A stretch of DNA of 64,000 nucleotides from Pandoraea bronchicola (lineage in GTDB: Bacteria; Pseudomonadota; Gammaproteobacteria; Burkholderiales; Burkholderiaceae): contig NZ_CABPST010000004.1 in NCBI RefSeq assembly GCF_902459805.1, positions 186,001 through 250,000 on the forward strand, read 5' to 3'. Below the pieces are notes generated by a model. The model did no database searches. It was given only the letters and a program-made list of their open reading frames with translations, and was not told where the DNA came from. This document shows positions 8,904 to 16,606 of the stretch, one piece after another. The translations under genes were made by a program, and so were the position numbers. Position 1 is the first letter of the stretch. Each line of letters opens with the position of its first letter.

Positions 8904-9875
8904 ATGTTTCACCGCAAAATTATCGCGACACTCACCATGGCCTTTGCTGCAAGCGTCGGCGTACAACATGCGCATGCGCTGACCGTCTATACCGCCGGCC
9001 CCGGCAACCTCAGCAAGAAGCTCGCTGCAGGTTTCGAGAAGAAGACCGGCATCAAAGTCGATGTATTTCAAGCCACGACCGGCAAGGTGATGGCGCGCAT
9101 CGAGGCCGAGCAAGCCAACCCGCGTGCCGACGTCCTCATTTCGGCCTCGTGGGACACCGCGCAGGATCTTGAGAAGCGCGGCTGGCTCGCCCCCTTCCAG
9201 AGCACCAACGCCGCGCGCGTGCCGGCCCCGTTCAAGACGTCGCACTATGTCGCCCAGGGCCTCTCCGCCCTCGGCATCGTGTGGAACGCCAAATCGGGCA
9301 CGCCTGAACCGCACGACTGGCGCGACCTGACCAAGCCCGCCTACCGCAACCTCGTGACGATGCCGGACCCGGCGCTATCGGGCGCGTCGGCGGATCTGTT
9401 GCTGGGTCTGCAAGCCCGTCTGGGCGGCGAAGCGTGGAAGCTCTTCGAAGACCTCAAGCACAACGGCATGGTCGTGTCCGGCCCCAATGCACAGGCGCTC
9501 AACCCGGTGCTGCAAGGCGCGAAGGCTGCCGTCTTCGGCGCCGTCGATTACGTCGCCTACGCGGCGGCCGCAAACGGCGAAGCCGTGAAGGTCGTCTTCC
9601 CGACGAGCGGCACGGTCATCGCACCGCGTCCGATGATGATCCTGAACACGTCGAAGCAGCAGAACGAAGCGCGTCAGTTCATCGACTATGTGCTCTCGGA
9701 AGAAGGTCAGCAGATGGTGGCCGAGGCATGGCTGATTCCGGCACGCGAGGACATCGCGATCAAGCGCGCATCGTTCAAGGATTTGCGCCTGTTGCCGCAG
9801 GGTGACGCACAATCGTCGAGCGCTTCGCGCGCCGAAGTCCTGGCACGGTTTGCCAAACTCAACGGCCAGCACTGA
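8904..9875 (+). CDS. periplasmic substrate-binding protein of ABC importer (FbpA/2-aminoethylphosphonate type)
   Basis: 323 residues with a signal peptide ending at AHA before LTVYTAGPG. GAGGTAG just before the ATG serves as ribosome site and overlaps the preceding stop. The fold signature (LTVYTAGPGNLSKKLAAGFEKKTGIKV, then ADVLISASWDTAQDLEKRGWL) is that of the iron/phosphonate/hexose-phosphate cluster of binding proteins. The adjacent tyrosine pair that binds ferric iron in FbpA is not evident: the corresponding area reads AVDYVAYA, with the tyrosines separated. This weakens an iron assignment and leaves phosphonates or sugar phosphates open. Its genes for ATPase and permease lie immediately up- and downstream. 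Confidence 0.85.
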   Translation: MFHRKIIATLTMAFAASVGVQHAHALTVYTAGPGNLSKKLAAGFEKKTGIKVDVFQATTGKVMARIEAEQANPRADVLISASWDTAQDLEKRGWLAPFQSTNAARVPAPFKTSHYVAQGLSALGIVWNAKSGTPEPHDWRDLTKPAYRNLVTMPDPALSGASADLLLGLQARLGGEAWKLFEDLKHNGMVVSGPNAQALNPVLQGAKAAVFGAVDYVAYAAAANGEAVKVVFPTSGTVIAPRPMMILNTSKQQNEARQFIDYVLSEEGQQMVAEAWLIPAREDIAIKRASFKDLRLLPQGDAQSSSASRAEVLARFAKLNGQH

Positions 9876-9877
9876 CG

Positions 9878-11545
9878 GTGAAATCGTTCCGACTACTCCC
9901 CGCGGCGACGGTGGCAGCCCTCGCCGTCGTGGTGGCGTTGCCGGTCGCGTTCGTCTTGTTGCAGGCTGTCTTTCCGCACCTCGCGCAGGGCTCGCTGGAC
10001 GCATTTCGCGAGCCCTTCTCCGCAGTCTGGCCCACGCTGTCGCACGACAGCACGTTGCCGCTGGTGACCAACACATTGTGGCTGGGACTCTCGGTCGCAT
10101 TGGGTACGGCGCTCGTCGGCGGAGCGCTGGGGGCGGTACGCGGCCTGTTTCATGTACCGGGCGCCCGGCTCTGGGATCTGTGCTTCCTGCTGCCGTTTCT
10201 CGTGCCGCCGTATCTTGCGGCACTCGGCTGGATGCTGTTGCTGCAAACGGGCGGTTACGCCCAGCAGCTCACCGGGCTGGACGCCGGGCAGTTCCTGTTC
10301 TCGCTGCCGGGCCTCGTCTTCGTGATGACGCTCAACATCTTCCCTGTCGTGTACTTCGCCGTCTCGCGTGCGCTGGCCACCACGGGGTCGCGACTGGCCG
10401 ACGTCGCGCGCGTGCATGGGGCATCTGCGTGGCGGGCGTTTGCCCGCGTCACGTTGCCGCTCGCGCTGCCGGCGTTTGCGGCCAGTCTGCTGCTGGCGTT
10501 CACGATGGCCATCGAGGAATTCGGTGCGCCCGCCGCACTCGGCGCGCGGGCCGGCTTCTCGGTGCTGGTGACCTCCATCGAAGGCCGCTTTGCCGACTGG
10601 CCCATCGATCTGCCGGGTGCCTCGATCCTGTCGGTCATGCTGGCAGTGATCGCGTTGCTCGCCTTCGTGTTGCAGCACCGGCTCGCAGCGGGAAAGGACT
10701 TCGAGACGCAGACGGGCAAGCCGATGGCCTCGCCGCCGCGTGCGCTGGGGCGCTGGCAAGTCCCGGTACTGTGCGGCTTCGGCCTGGTGGCATTACTCGC
10801 CACCGCGGCGCCGCTGTTCTCGATTCTGGCCACAGCGTTCTCGGGCACGCTCTCGGGCGGCCTGTCGCTCGCCAACCTGACGACCGCGCACTTCGCTGCG
10901 CTGCTCGGTCAGGGCGCGGAAGGCATCGAGGCATTGGCGACGAGTCTGTCGCTCGCGCTGGGCACATCGCTCGTGACCGGGGTGCTGGGGTTCCTGTGTG
11001 CGTGGTGCGTCGTGAAGTCGACGATGCGCGCTCGCGTGCTGATCGACGGACTCTCATTGCTGCCCCACGCATTGCCGGGCATCGTCGTCGGCGTCGGCCT
11101 GATCCTCGCGTGGAACCTGCCGTTCTGGCCAGTCACGCCGTACAACACGTGGGGCATTCTGCTGCTGTCGTATAGCTGCCTGCTGCTGCCGTACCCGGTG
11201 CGTTACACGAGCGCCGCCTTACGTCAGACGGCCGCCTCGCTCGAAGCGGCCGCACGCGTACACGGCGCGCCGGCAGGGGTGGCGCTGCGCCGCATCACGC
11301 TGCCGCTCGTGATGCCTGCGCTCGGTGCGTCACTGATGATCGTATTCGCCATCGCATCGCGCGAGTTGGTGACGTCGTTGCTGCTGGCCCCGAGCGGCGT
11401 GCAGACGGTCTCGATCTTCGTGTGGCGTCAGTTCGAGCAAGGCTCCATCGGTCAAGGCATGGCGATGGGTGTCGTATCGATGACGGTGAGCGGCACATTG
11501 CTCGCGCTGGCATCGAAGCTCAATGGCAAACCCGCGAACGGCTGA
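9878..11545 (+). CDS. ABC transporter permease, two fused membrane domains
   Basis: 555 residues from a GTG start two bases after the binding-protein stop. There are about twelve membrane segments arranged as two homologous halves, each with an EAA loop: ARVHGASAWRAFARVTLPLALPAF near residue 185 and ARVHGAPAGVALRRITLPLVMPAL near residue 470. Fused permeases of this size are typical of FbpB and of 2-aminoethylphosphonate importers, where one chain replaces a heterodimer. It forms the inner-membrane channel for the solute delivered by the upstream binding protein. It is the last gene of the porin-ABC unit and converges with fliE. Confidence 0.92.
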   Translation: MKSFRLLPAATVAALAVVVALPVAFVLLQAVFPHLAQGSLDAFREPFSAVWPTLSHDSTLPLVTNTLWLGLSVALGTALVGGALGAVRGLFHVPGARLWDLCFLLPFLVPPYLAALGWMLLLQTGGYAQQLTGLDAGQFLFSLPGLVFVMTLNIFPVVYFAVSRALATTGSRLADVARVHGASAWRAFARVTLPLALPAFAASLLLAFTMAIEEFGAPAALGARAGFSVLVTSIEGRFADWPIDLPGASILSVMLAVIALLAFVLQHRLAAGKDFETQTGKPMASPPRALGRWQVPVLCGFGLVALLATAAPLFSILATAFSGTLSGGLSLANLTTAHFAALLGQGAEGIEALATSLSLALGTSLVTGVLGFLCAWCVVKSTMRARVLIDGLSLLPHALPGIVVGVGLILAWNLPFWPVTPYNTWGILLLSYSCLLLPYPVRYTSAALRQTAASLEAAARVHGAPAGVALRRITLPLVMPALGASLMIVFAIASRELVTSLLLAPSGVQTVSIFVWRQFEQGSIGQGMAMGVVSMTVSGTLLALASKLNGKPANG

Positions 11546-11553
11546 AGCCATCA

Positions 11554-11585
11554 GGCCGCACCCGGCATGAGCGCCGGGCGCGGCC
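11554..11585. terminator. long GC-rich hairpin between convergent permease and fliE genes
   Basis: Two stacked 6-bp stems, GGCCGC/GCGGCC and CCCGGC/GCCGGG, with one mismatch and a six-base loop. There is no T run on either side. Its place between two convergent genes fits a bidirectional stop or pause signal, but it is not a classic intrinsic terminator. Confidence 0.4.
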
Positions 11586-11616
11586 CCTGCCTTCACGCCA
11601 GCAGAGCGCGTGCGGC

Positions 11617-11949
11617 TCAGAACGGCATGCGCACCAGCTCTTCCACCGCCCCCACCACTTTGTCACGCGTTCGCATCAACATGGAGAACGACAGGTCGGC
11701 CTGAGCGCTCGCCAGCATCGCGCCGGTCAGATCGTCGCTCTGTCCCAGATCGACCGCCTTCATACGATCGCCCGCGTCGCGTTGAGCGGCGTCCACCCCC
11801 CGCAACATCGCGCCGAAGTCGGGCTTGCCCGAGGCCCCTGCCAGTTCAGGCGCCGCCTCACGCACGCCAGCGGCCATATTCAGTTCGTGCTGTGTCGCTT
11901 GCATGCGACGCATTTCAGTCATTAGCGACTGTTCCATCGAGACAGGCAT
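11617..11949 (-). CDS. fliE: flagellar hook-basal body adaptor FliE
   Basis: 110 residues from ATG 11949. A longer frame upstream is possible, but MPVSMEQSLMTEMRRMQ is the natural FliE start and GGAG lies before it. FliE joins the MS ring (FliF) to the proximal rod (FlgB). The C-terminal half, SFSMLMRTRDKVVGAVEELVRMPF, matches the conserved FliE end. It stands alone on the minus strand, divergent from the fliM-like operon, whereas in Flag-2 loci lfiE heads the lfiEFGHIJ operon. Here it is about 31 kb from fliF. The locus therefore appears to have been rearranged relative to that layout. Confidence 0.88.
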   Translation of the reverse strand: MPVSMEQSLMTEMRRMQATQHELNMAAGVREAAPELAGASGKPDFGAMLRGVDAAQRDAGDRMKAVDLGQSDDLTGAMLASAQADLSFSMLMRTRDKVVGAVEELVRMPF

Positions 11950-12041
11950 TCGGATCTCCGTGATGCGTTTGAACGTGTGCCCTCGCCTGAGGCGCAGGGG
12001 CACTGACATGACTCCGCACTTTACGCACACCCACCCCCACC

Positions 12042-12057
12042 GGGATTGGGCAATCCC
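12042..12057. promoter_or_regulatory. palindrome in the divergent fliE/fliM control region
   Basis: GGGATTG-GG-CAATCCC is a perfect 16-bp inverted repeat with no T run. It lies about midway between the fliE and fliM-like starts and is a candidate operator for a regulator acting on both. Confidence 0.4.
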
Positions 12058-12077
12058 CCAAAGCAGACACGGTTGAG

Positions 12078-12088
12078 TTTTTCCCCAT
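12078..12088 (-). promoter_or_regulatory. TGGGAAAA-like element upstream of fliE
   Basis: The minus strand reads ATGGGGAAAAA about 130 bases upstream of fliE. Similar elements lie on the coding strand upstream of fliC, fliF and flgB; see the findings. Function is not known. Confidence 0.3.
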
Positions 12089-12163
12089 CAACAAGGACGA
12101 GTGACGCCTTTAGGATGCGAACTTCCCTGCGCGCAGAAGCGCTGCGAACCGTCTATCCATCAA

Positions 12164-13021
12164 ATGAACACAATGCACGCGCCTACGCCGCCCGGCGCGA
12201 TCCGGGCACTCGATCCGTGCCGGCTCGGACAGCCGACACAGCTCCTCGATCCTCTGACCGAGCGGCTGCGCTCGCGCCTCGATGTCCAATTACCGCAGCA
12301 CGTGCGTCATCGTCATGCTATGGCGTGGCGCGTCGCTGCCATGTCAGTGAGCGCCAGCGCCCCTGACACCGCCGACGTCATCGTGCAACGGTTTCGTGTC
12401 GAGGGTCATTGCATCGACGTGGCGCTCGACGCCGGCCTGTTGCGCGACGCATTCCGTTTGCGCTACGACGCAGACGACTTCGTCGGCCCGCCCGCCTTGC
12501 ATGCCACGCCGCCTGCGGCGACTTACGAGCGCTTCGTCACACGCTTTGCGAGGCAAATGCTCGATGCGCTGCGTCAGGCCGTCTCGTCCGAGATGGCGCC
12601 GGTCCCGGCGGATGTCGAGACGATCGACCCCGATCCGCGAATGACACCCGCATCCCTGTGGATCGGCGCGCACATTGCGGATCGCGGCGGTGACGCACCG
12701 TTGGGCACCGTCACCTTCCGGCTTGCGGCAGAAGACGCACGCCGCTGGCTCACGATGCTGGGTCCCGATGCGAGCGAACGCGCTGCACCGCACACCCGGC
12801 CGGCGTGCGACATCGCCACGATTCCGGTGCGTCTGAGTGCGCATTGGCTCGATGTCGACCTGTCGCTAGGCGCACTGCTCGACGCGCAACCGGGCGATGT
12901 GTTGCCCGTGCGTTTCGTGCAACGCGCGCTCGTTTGCGTGGACAACGACCCACTGATGAGCGCCGACATCATCGAGCGCGATGCGCACCTGTGCCTCACG
13001 CACTTCCAAACTCTTGAGTAA
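12164..13021 (+). CDS. fliM: divergent FliM-type flagellar switch protein with SpoA domain
   Basis: 285 residues from ATG 12164. A GTG at 12101 with AAGGA before it would add 21 residues and cannot be excluded. The last 75 residues (ATIPVRLSAHWLDVDLSLGALLDAQPGDVLPV) form a SpoA domain as in FliM, FliN and HrcQ. The first 200 residues do not show the usual FliM middle domain clearly. Its place directly upstream of fliN-P-Q-R-flhB-flhA is the lfiM position of Flag-2 loci. The N-terminal EIDALL-type peptide that binds phosphorylated CheY is absent, so this switch may not respond to chemotaxis. It should sit in the cytoplasmic C ring with FliN and FliG. Confidence 0.7.
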   Translation: MNTMHAPTPPGAIRALDPCRLGQPTQLLDPLTERLRSRLDVQLPQHVRHRHAMAWRVAAMSVSASAPDTADVIVQRFRVEGHCIDVALDAGLLRDAFRLRYDADDFVGPPALHATPPAATYERFVTRFARQMLDALRQAVSSEMAPVPADVETIDPDPRMTPASLWIGAHIADRGGDAPLGTVTFRLAAEDARRWLTMLGPDASERAAPHTRPACDIATIPVRLSAHWLDVDLSLGALLDAQPGDVLPVRFVQRALVCVDNDPLMSADIIERDAHLCLTHFQTLE

Positions 13022-13028
13022 GGTTCCC

Positions 13029-13493
13029 ATGTCTGACAACTTCCCTCACGATCTTTCCGGCCAGGCGCTTGGCGCCGCCGATGCGGCCGACCTGCGCCCG
13101 GACGCGCTCATCGACGATCTGCCTGCCCTGGACGATCTCGCCGACGACCTTTCCGGCGACTGGCTTGGCAGCGCGGGCGAGCATTCGACGCCGCCGGCCC
13201 AGCTGTCGCAAGCTACCGGTGCGGCGCCGGCCCCGCTGGCCATGCGCGAGACGCTGCGCCGCGTGCCCGTGAAACTCACGCTCGAAGTCGGGGCGACACG
13301 CCTCACCCTGGGTGAGCTTGCGGCCCTGCGCGCCGACGACGTGCTGAGTCTCGACCGCGCCGCGGGCGCGCCGCTTGCCGTGTTGGTCAACGGCGTGCCG
13401 GTAGGCCTCGCTGAGGTCGTCGCCTCGGGCGCGCAATACGGACTGAAGATCCTCACGCTCGACGCACTCGAGCTGGATCGTCTCGCCCGATGA
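13029..13493 (+). CDS. fliN: flagellar C-ring protein FliN
   Basis: 154 residues. An acidic N-terminal half (LPALDDLADDLSGDWLG) resembles the variable region of FliN. The C-terminal SpoA domain (about residues 75-150) reads RRVPVKLTLEVGATRLTLGELAALRADDVLSLDR, with GVPVGLAEVV after it. FliN stacks with FliM at the base of the C ring and helps bring the export ATPase complex to the gate. The gene starts 7 bases after the fliM-like stop and its stop overlaps the fliP start (ATGA), showing one operon with coupled translation. Confidence 0.88.
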   Translation: MSDNFPHDLSGQALGAADAADLRPDALIDDLPALDDLADDLSGDWLGSAGEHSTPPAQLSQATGAAPAPLAMRETLRRVPVKLTLEVGATRLTLGELAALRADDVLSLDRAAGAPLAVLVNGVPVGLAEVVASGAQYGLKILTLDALELDRLAR

Positions 13494-14311
13494 AAGCCGC
13501 CCTACAGGTCGTGCATCGGCGGTTGGTGCGTCCGCTCAAGGCGCGCGGCTTTCCGCTGTGCGCCTCGGAGACCTTCGTGCTCGCGATTCTGGCGATCGGG
13601 TTCGCCCTGTTCGCCACCGGCGCGCGGGCCGATGAGGCTGGCGAGCTGATGCGCCTGCGCTCGCAGGGCGGCACCACCGACTTCACCGTCAAGACCCAGT
13701 TGCTCATCCTGATGACGCTGCTGGGCCTGCTGCCCATGCTGCTGATGGTGATGACCACGTTCGTGCGCTTTGCCATCATCCTTGCCCTGCTGCGTCAGGC
13801 GCTCGGACTTCAGCAGGGGCTGCCCGCGCGCGTGCTTACCGGCATGGCATTGCTGCTCAGCTTGCTCGTCATGCGCCCCGTCGGCGAGGCAATCTGGACA
13901 CAAGCTGTCGTGCCCTACGACGAGAACCGGATCACGCTGACCGAGGCAATCCATGCGGGTGAAGCACCGCTTTCGCGCTTCATGCTCGCGCAAACGCGTC
14001 AGACGTCGCTCGACCTGATGGCCCGGCTGACCGGTGAGACCGACGTTGCGCAGCCGCAAGCCCATAGTTTTCTGGTCAAGGCCTCGGCCTTCCTGCTGAG
14101 CGAGCTGAAAACGGCGTTTCAGGTCGGCGCCATGCTCTTCGTGCCGTTTCTCGTCATCGATCTGGTGGTGGCTTCGGTGCTGATGGCCATGGGCATGATG
14201 ATGCTCTCGCCACTGGTCGTCTCGCTGCCGCTCAAGCTCTTGCTGTTTGTGCTCATCGACGGCTGGACACTCACCGTCAGCACGCTCGTGACCAGCGTGC
14301 AGGCCGTCTGA
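13490..14311 (+). CDS. fliP: flagellar export gate protein FliP
   Basis: 273 residues, the usual length. A cleavable-looking signal segment ends in ATGARA, followed by the conserved core TQLLILMTLLGLLPMLLMVMTTFVRFAIILALLRQALG and four membrane segments in all. The end, AMGMMMLSPLVVSLPLKLLLFVLIDGWTL, is almost invariant in the family. FliP, FliQ and FliR form the helical export pore in the inner membrane. The fliO gene, which often assists FliP assembly, is not present before it. The start overlaps the fliN stop. Confidence 0.95.
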   Translation: MKAALQVVHRRLVRPLKARGFPLCASETFVLAILAIGFALFATGARADEAGELMRLRSQGGTTDFTVKTQLLILMTLLGLLPMLLMVMTTFVRFAIILALLRQALGLQQGLPARVLTGMALLLSLLVMRPVGEAIWTQAVVPYDENRITLTEAIHAGEAPLSRFMLAQTRQTSLDLMARLTGETDVAQPQAHSFLVKASAFLLSELKTAFQVGAMLFVPFLVIDLVVASVLMAMGMMMLSPLVVSLPLKLLLFVLIDGWTLTVSTLVTSVQAV

Positions 14312-14321
14312 GGAGAACGTT

Positions 14322-14594
14322 ATGCTCACCAGCGATATTGCCATCGACATCGGACTGGACGCGCTGCGGCTCGTCATCGTCATCGTGCTCGTACTGATCG
14401 TGCCGAGCCTCGTCATGGGGTTGGTGGTGGCGCTGTTTCAGGCGGCCACGCAGATCAACGAACAAACGCTGTCGTTCCTGCCGCGCCTGATCGTCACCCT
14501 GATCACGCTCGGGCTCGCTGCGCCATGGCTGGCGGGCAGGCTCACCGACTTCGCCGCCGAAACCTTCGCCCGCGCGGCCTCACTGGCCGGTTAG
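14322..14594 (+). CDS. fliQ: flagellar export gate protein FliQ
   Basis: 90 residues with two hydrophobic hairpin segments (about 15-40 and 52-75) and the family motif LFQAATQINEQTLSFLPRL. AGGAGA stands seven bases before the ATG. Four copies of FliQ wrap the FliP-FliR pore. It lies 10 bases after fliP and 39 bases before the chosen fliR start. Confidence 0.93.
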   Translation: MLTSDIAIDIGLDALRLVIVIVLVLIVPSLVMGLVVALFQAATQINEQTLSFLPRLIVTLITLGLAAPWLAGRLTDFAAETFARAASLAG

Positions 14595-14633
14595 CGCTTG
14601 GCGCCACCGACGCCCGCTGCCGGACGAACGATC

Positions 14634-15449
14634 ATGCCGTTTCCCCTTCCCTTTGCCGCATGGCCCGGCCTCGAAGGCTGGCTCGCCCAGTGGCCCGCGC
14701 AGCTCGTCATGCTGTGGCGGCCATTCTGCCGCTTTGTCGCGGCCCTGAGCATGCTGCCTCTCGTTGGCGAGGGCGTGGTGCCGATGCGCTGGCGCGTGCT
14801 GGTGGCGCTGGTGCTCAGCCTGGCGCTGTGGCCCGTGTTCGCCCGAAGCGGCATGCCGCCGACCGATCCGTTCTCGCTCGCGGGCATTGCCCTCGCTGCG
14901 GAACAGGCGATCATCGGTGCGTGCCTCGGGCTGGCCTTCTTCATCGTGCGCAGTCTGCTCACGCTCGTGGGCTATCTGTGCGCGTCGCAAATGGGATTGG
15001 CGATGGCGGCCATGAACGATCCGATGAACGGCGAGGCCAGCGAACCGGTTTCGCTGCTGATGGTCTTCCTCGGCACATTGCTGTTTTTCATCGCCGACGC
15101 CCATCTGATCGCCGTGTCCGTCGTCGGCCGCAGCTTCGAGATCTGGCCTATCGGTGGCGGACTGCCGCTCGCCCACCTGACGGGACTGCTGCGTGCACTC
15201 GGCTGGACGCTGGCTGCCGCCATCACGCTGGCATTGCCCGTCGTGCTGACGACCTTCATCGTGCAATTCGGTCTCGGGTTGCTCAATCGCGCCGCGCCAG
15301 CCTTGAATCTGTTTTCCCTGGGCTTTGCTGTCACAACGCTCGTCGGGCTGGTCGTGCTCTCGGCCGTGATACCCGCCTTGCCGGCCCATTATCTGACGTT
15401 GACCGAGCGCGTTCTCGACTCGCTGGGCGCCGTCGCACGACCGGATTGA
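14634..15449 (+). CDS. fliR: flagellar export gate protein FliR
   Basis: 271 residues from ATG 14634. A TTG at 14598 in the same frame would add twelve residues of poor family fit. Six or so membrane segments are seen, with the conserved RVLVALVLSLALWPVF, GLAMAAMNDPMNGE and LIAVSVVGRSFEIWPIG regions. One FliR completes the export pore made with FliP and FliQ and contacts FlhB, whose gene starts four bases after the fliR stop. Confidence 0.93.
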   Translation: MPFPLPFAAWPGLEGWLAQWPAQLVMLWRPFCRFVAALSMLPLVGEGVVPMRWRVLVALVLSLALWPVFARSGMPPTDPFSLAGIALAAEQAIIGACLGLAFFIVRSLLTLVGYLCASQMGLAMAAMNDPMNGEASEPVSLLMVFLGTLLFFIADAHLIAVSVVGRSFEIWPIGGGLPLAHLTGLLRALGWTLAAAITLALPVVLTTFIVQFGLGLLNRAAPALNLFSLGFAVTTLVGLVVLSAVIPALPAHYLTLTERVLDSLGAVARPD

Positions 15450-15453
15450 GCCC

Positions 15454-16602
15454 ATGACGACCCAAGACACGGGCGACAAGTCCGAAGCCGCGTCCCACCA
15501 GAAGCTGCGCCGCGCGCGTGAGCAAGGGCAAGTGGCACGCTCGCGCGATACGGCCACTGCGGTGGGCATCATGGCCAGCGTGGCGGTGATTGCCGTCACC
15601 GCGCCCGCGCAACTCGACAAGTTCCGCTCGCTCTACGCTGCGGCGTTCGCCGACCTCGCGGGCATCGGCTTCGACGACGCGTGGACGGCCCTGCTGCCGG
15701 CCGCGATGTGGCTGCTCGTCAAACTCATCGCGCCGCTGGCGGCCATTCCGCTGTGCATCGGCGTAGCGGCCATGCTGCCCGGCGGTTACGTCTTCAGCAC
15801 GACGCTGCTCAAGCCGAAATGGCAACGTCTCTCGCCCAAGGCGAACCTCGGCCGGCTGGTCTCGATGAAGCACTACGCGCAGGTCGGCACCGCCATCCTC
15901 AAGGTCGCCCTGGTCGTGACGGTGCTGATTCTTGCCATTCGGGCGCGCTGGGACGACTTGCTCGCGTTGCAGGCGAGCGCACCGGGCGAGGCGATTACCG
16001 TGGGCTTATGGCTGCTGCGCGACGCCGTGCTCCTGCTGGGGGGCGCCTTCGTCGCGTTCGCGCTGCTCGATCTGCCGTTACAACGCTTCCTGTTCATGCG
16101 CGACCAACGCATGAGCAAGCAGGAGGTAAAGAACGAACACAAGCAGACGGAGGGACGCCCCGAAGTCAAACAGCGCATTCGCCAGATCCAGCGGCGCATG
16201 GCCGAGCGCAGCCTACGCCGCGTGGTGCCCACGGCCGACGTGGTGATCGTCAACCCGACCCACTACGCCATTGCGCTCAAGTACGACACCGAGCGGGCAC
16301 AGGCACCGTATGTCGTGGCGCGCGGCCTTGACGAGATGGCCGGCGTGCTGCGCCAGATCGCGCGCGATCACAAGATCGACGTCGTGAGCGCCCCGCCGCT
16401 TGCACGAGCGCTGTACCACACCAGCCAGGTCAACCAGCAGATTCCCGCCGCGCTTTACGACGCGGTCGCCGTGATTCTGGCCTATGTGCTGCAACTGCGC
16501 GCCTGGCGCCTTGGCGAGCGCACCACACAACCCGACCGTCCGGACACGCCTGCCGTGCCTGCAACGCTCTCCGATCCACCCTCTACGCGACTGAATCCCT
16601 GA
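15454..16602 (+). CDS. flhB: flagellar export switch protein FlhB
   Basis: 382 residues. The basic N-terminus (SHQKLRRAREQGQVARSRD) is followed by four membrane segments and a cytoplasmic domain starting near KQTEGRPEVKQRIRQIQRRMAE. The autocleavage motif NPTH is at residues 267-270 within VVIVNPTHYAIALKYD. Self-cleavage between N267 and P268 lets FlhB switch export from rod-hook to filament substrates together with FliK. A proline-rich tail of about 25 residues follows the conserved domain. The gene lies between fliR and flhA with spacers of four bases. Confidence 0.95.
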   Translation: MTTQDTGDKSEAASHQKLRRAREQGQVARSRDTATAVGIMASVAVIAVTAPAQLDKFRSLYAAAFADLAGIGFDDAWTALLPAAMWLLVKLIAPLAAIPLCIGVAAMLPGGYVFSTTLLKPKWQRLSPKANLGRLVSMKHYAQVGTAILKVALVVTVLILAIRARWDDLLALQASAPGEAITVGLWLLRDAVLLLGGAFVAFALLDLPLQRFLFMRDQRMSKQEVKNEHKQTEGRPEVKQRIRQIQRRMAERSLRRVVPTADVVIVNPTHYAIALKYDTERAQAPYVVARGLDEMAGVLRQIARDHKIDVVSAPPLARALYHTSQVNQQIPAALYDAVAVILAYVLQLRAWRLGERTTQPDRPDTPAVPATLSDPPSTRLNP

Positions 16603-16606
16603 ACTT

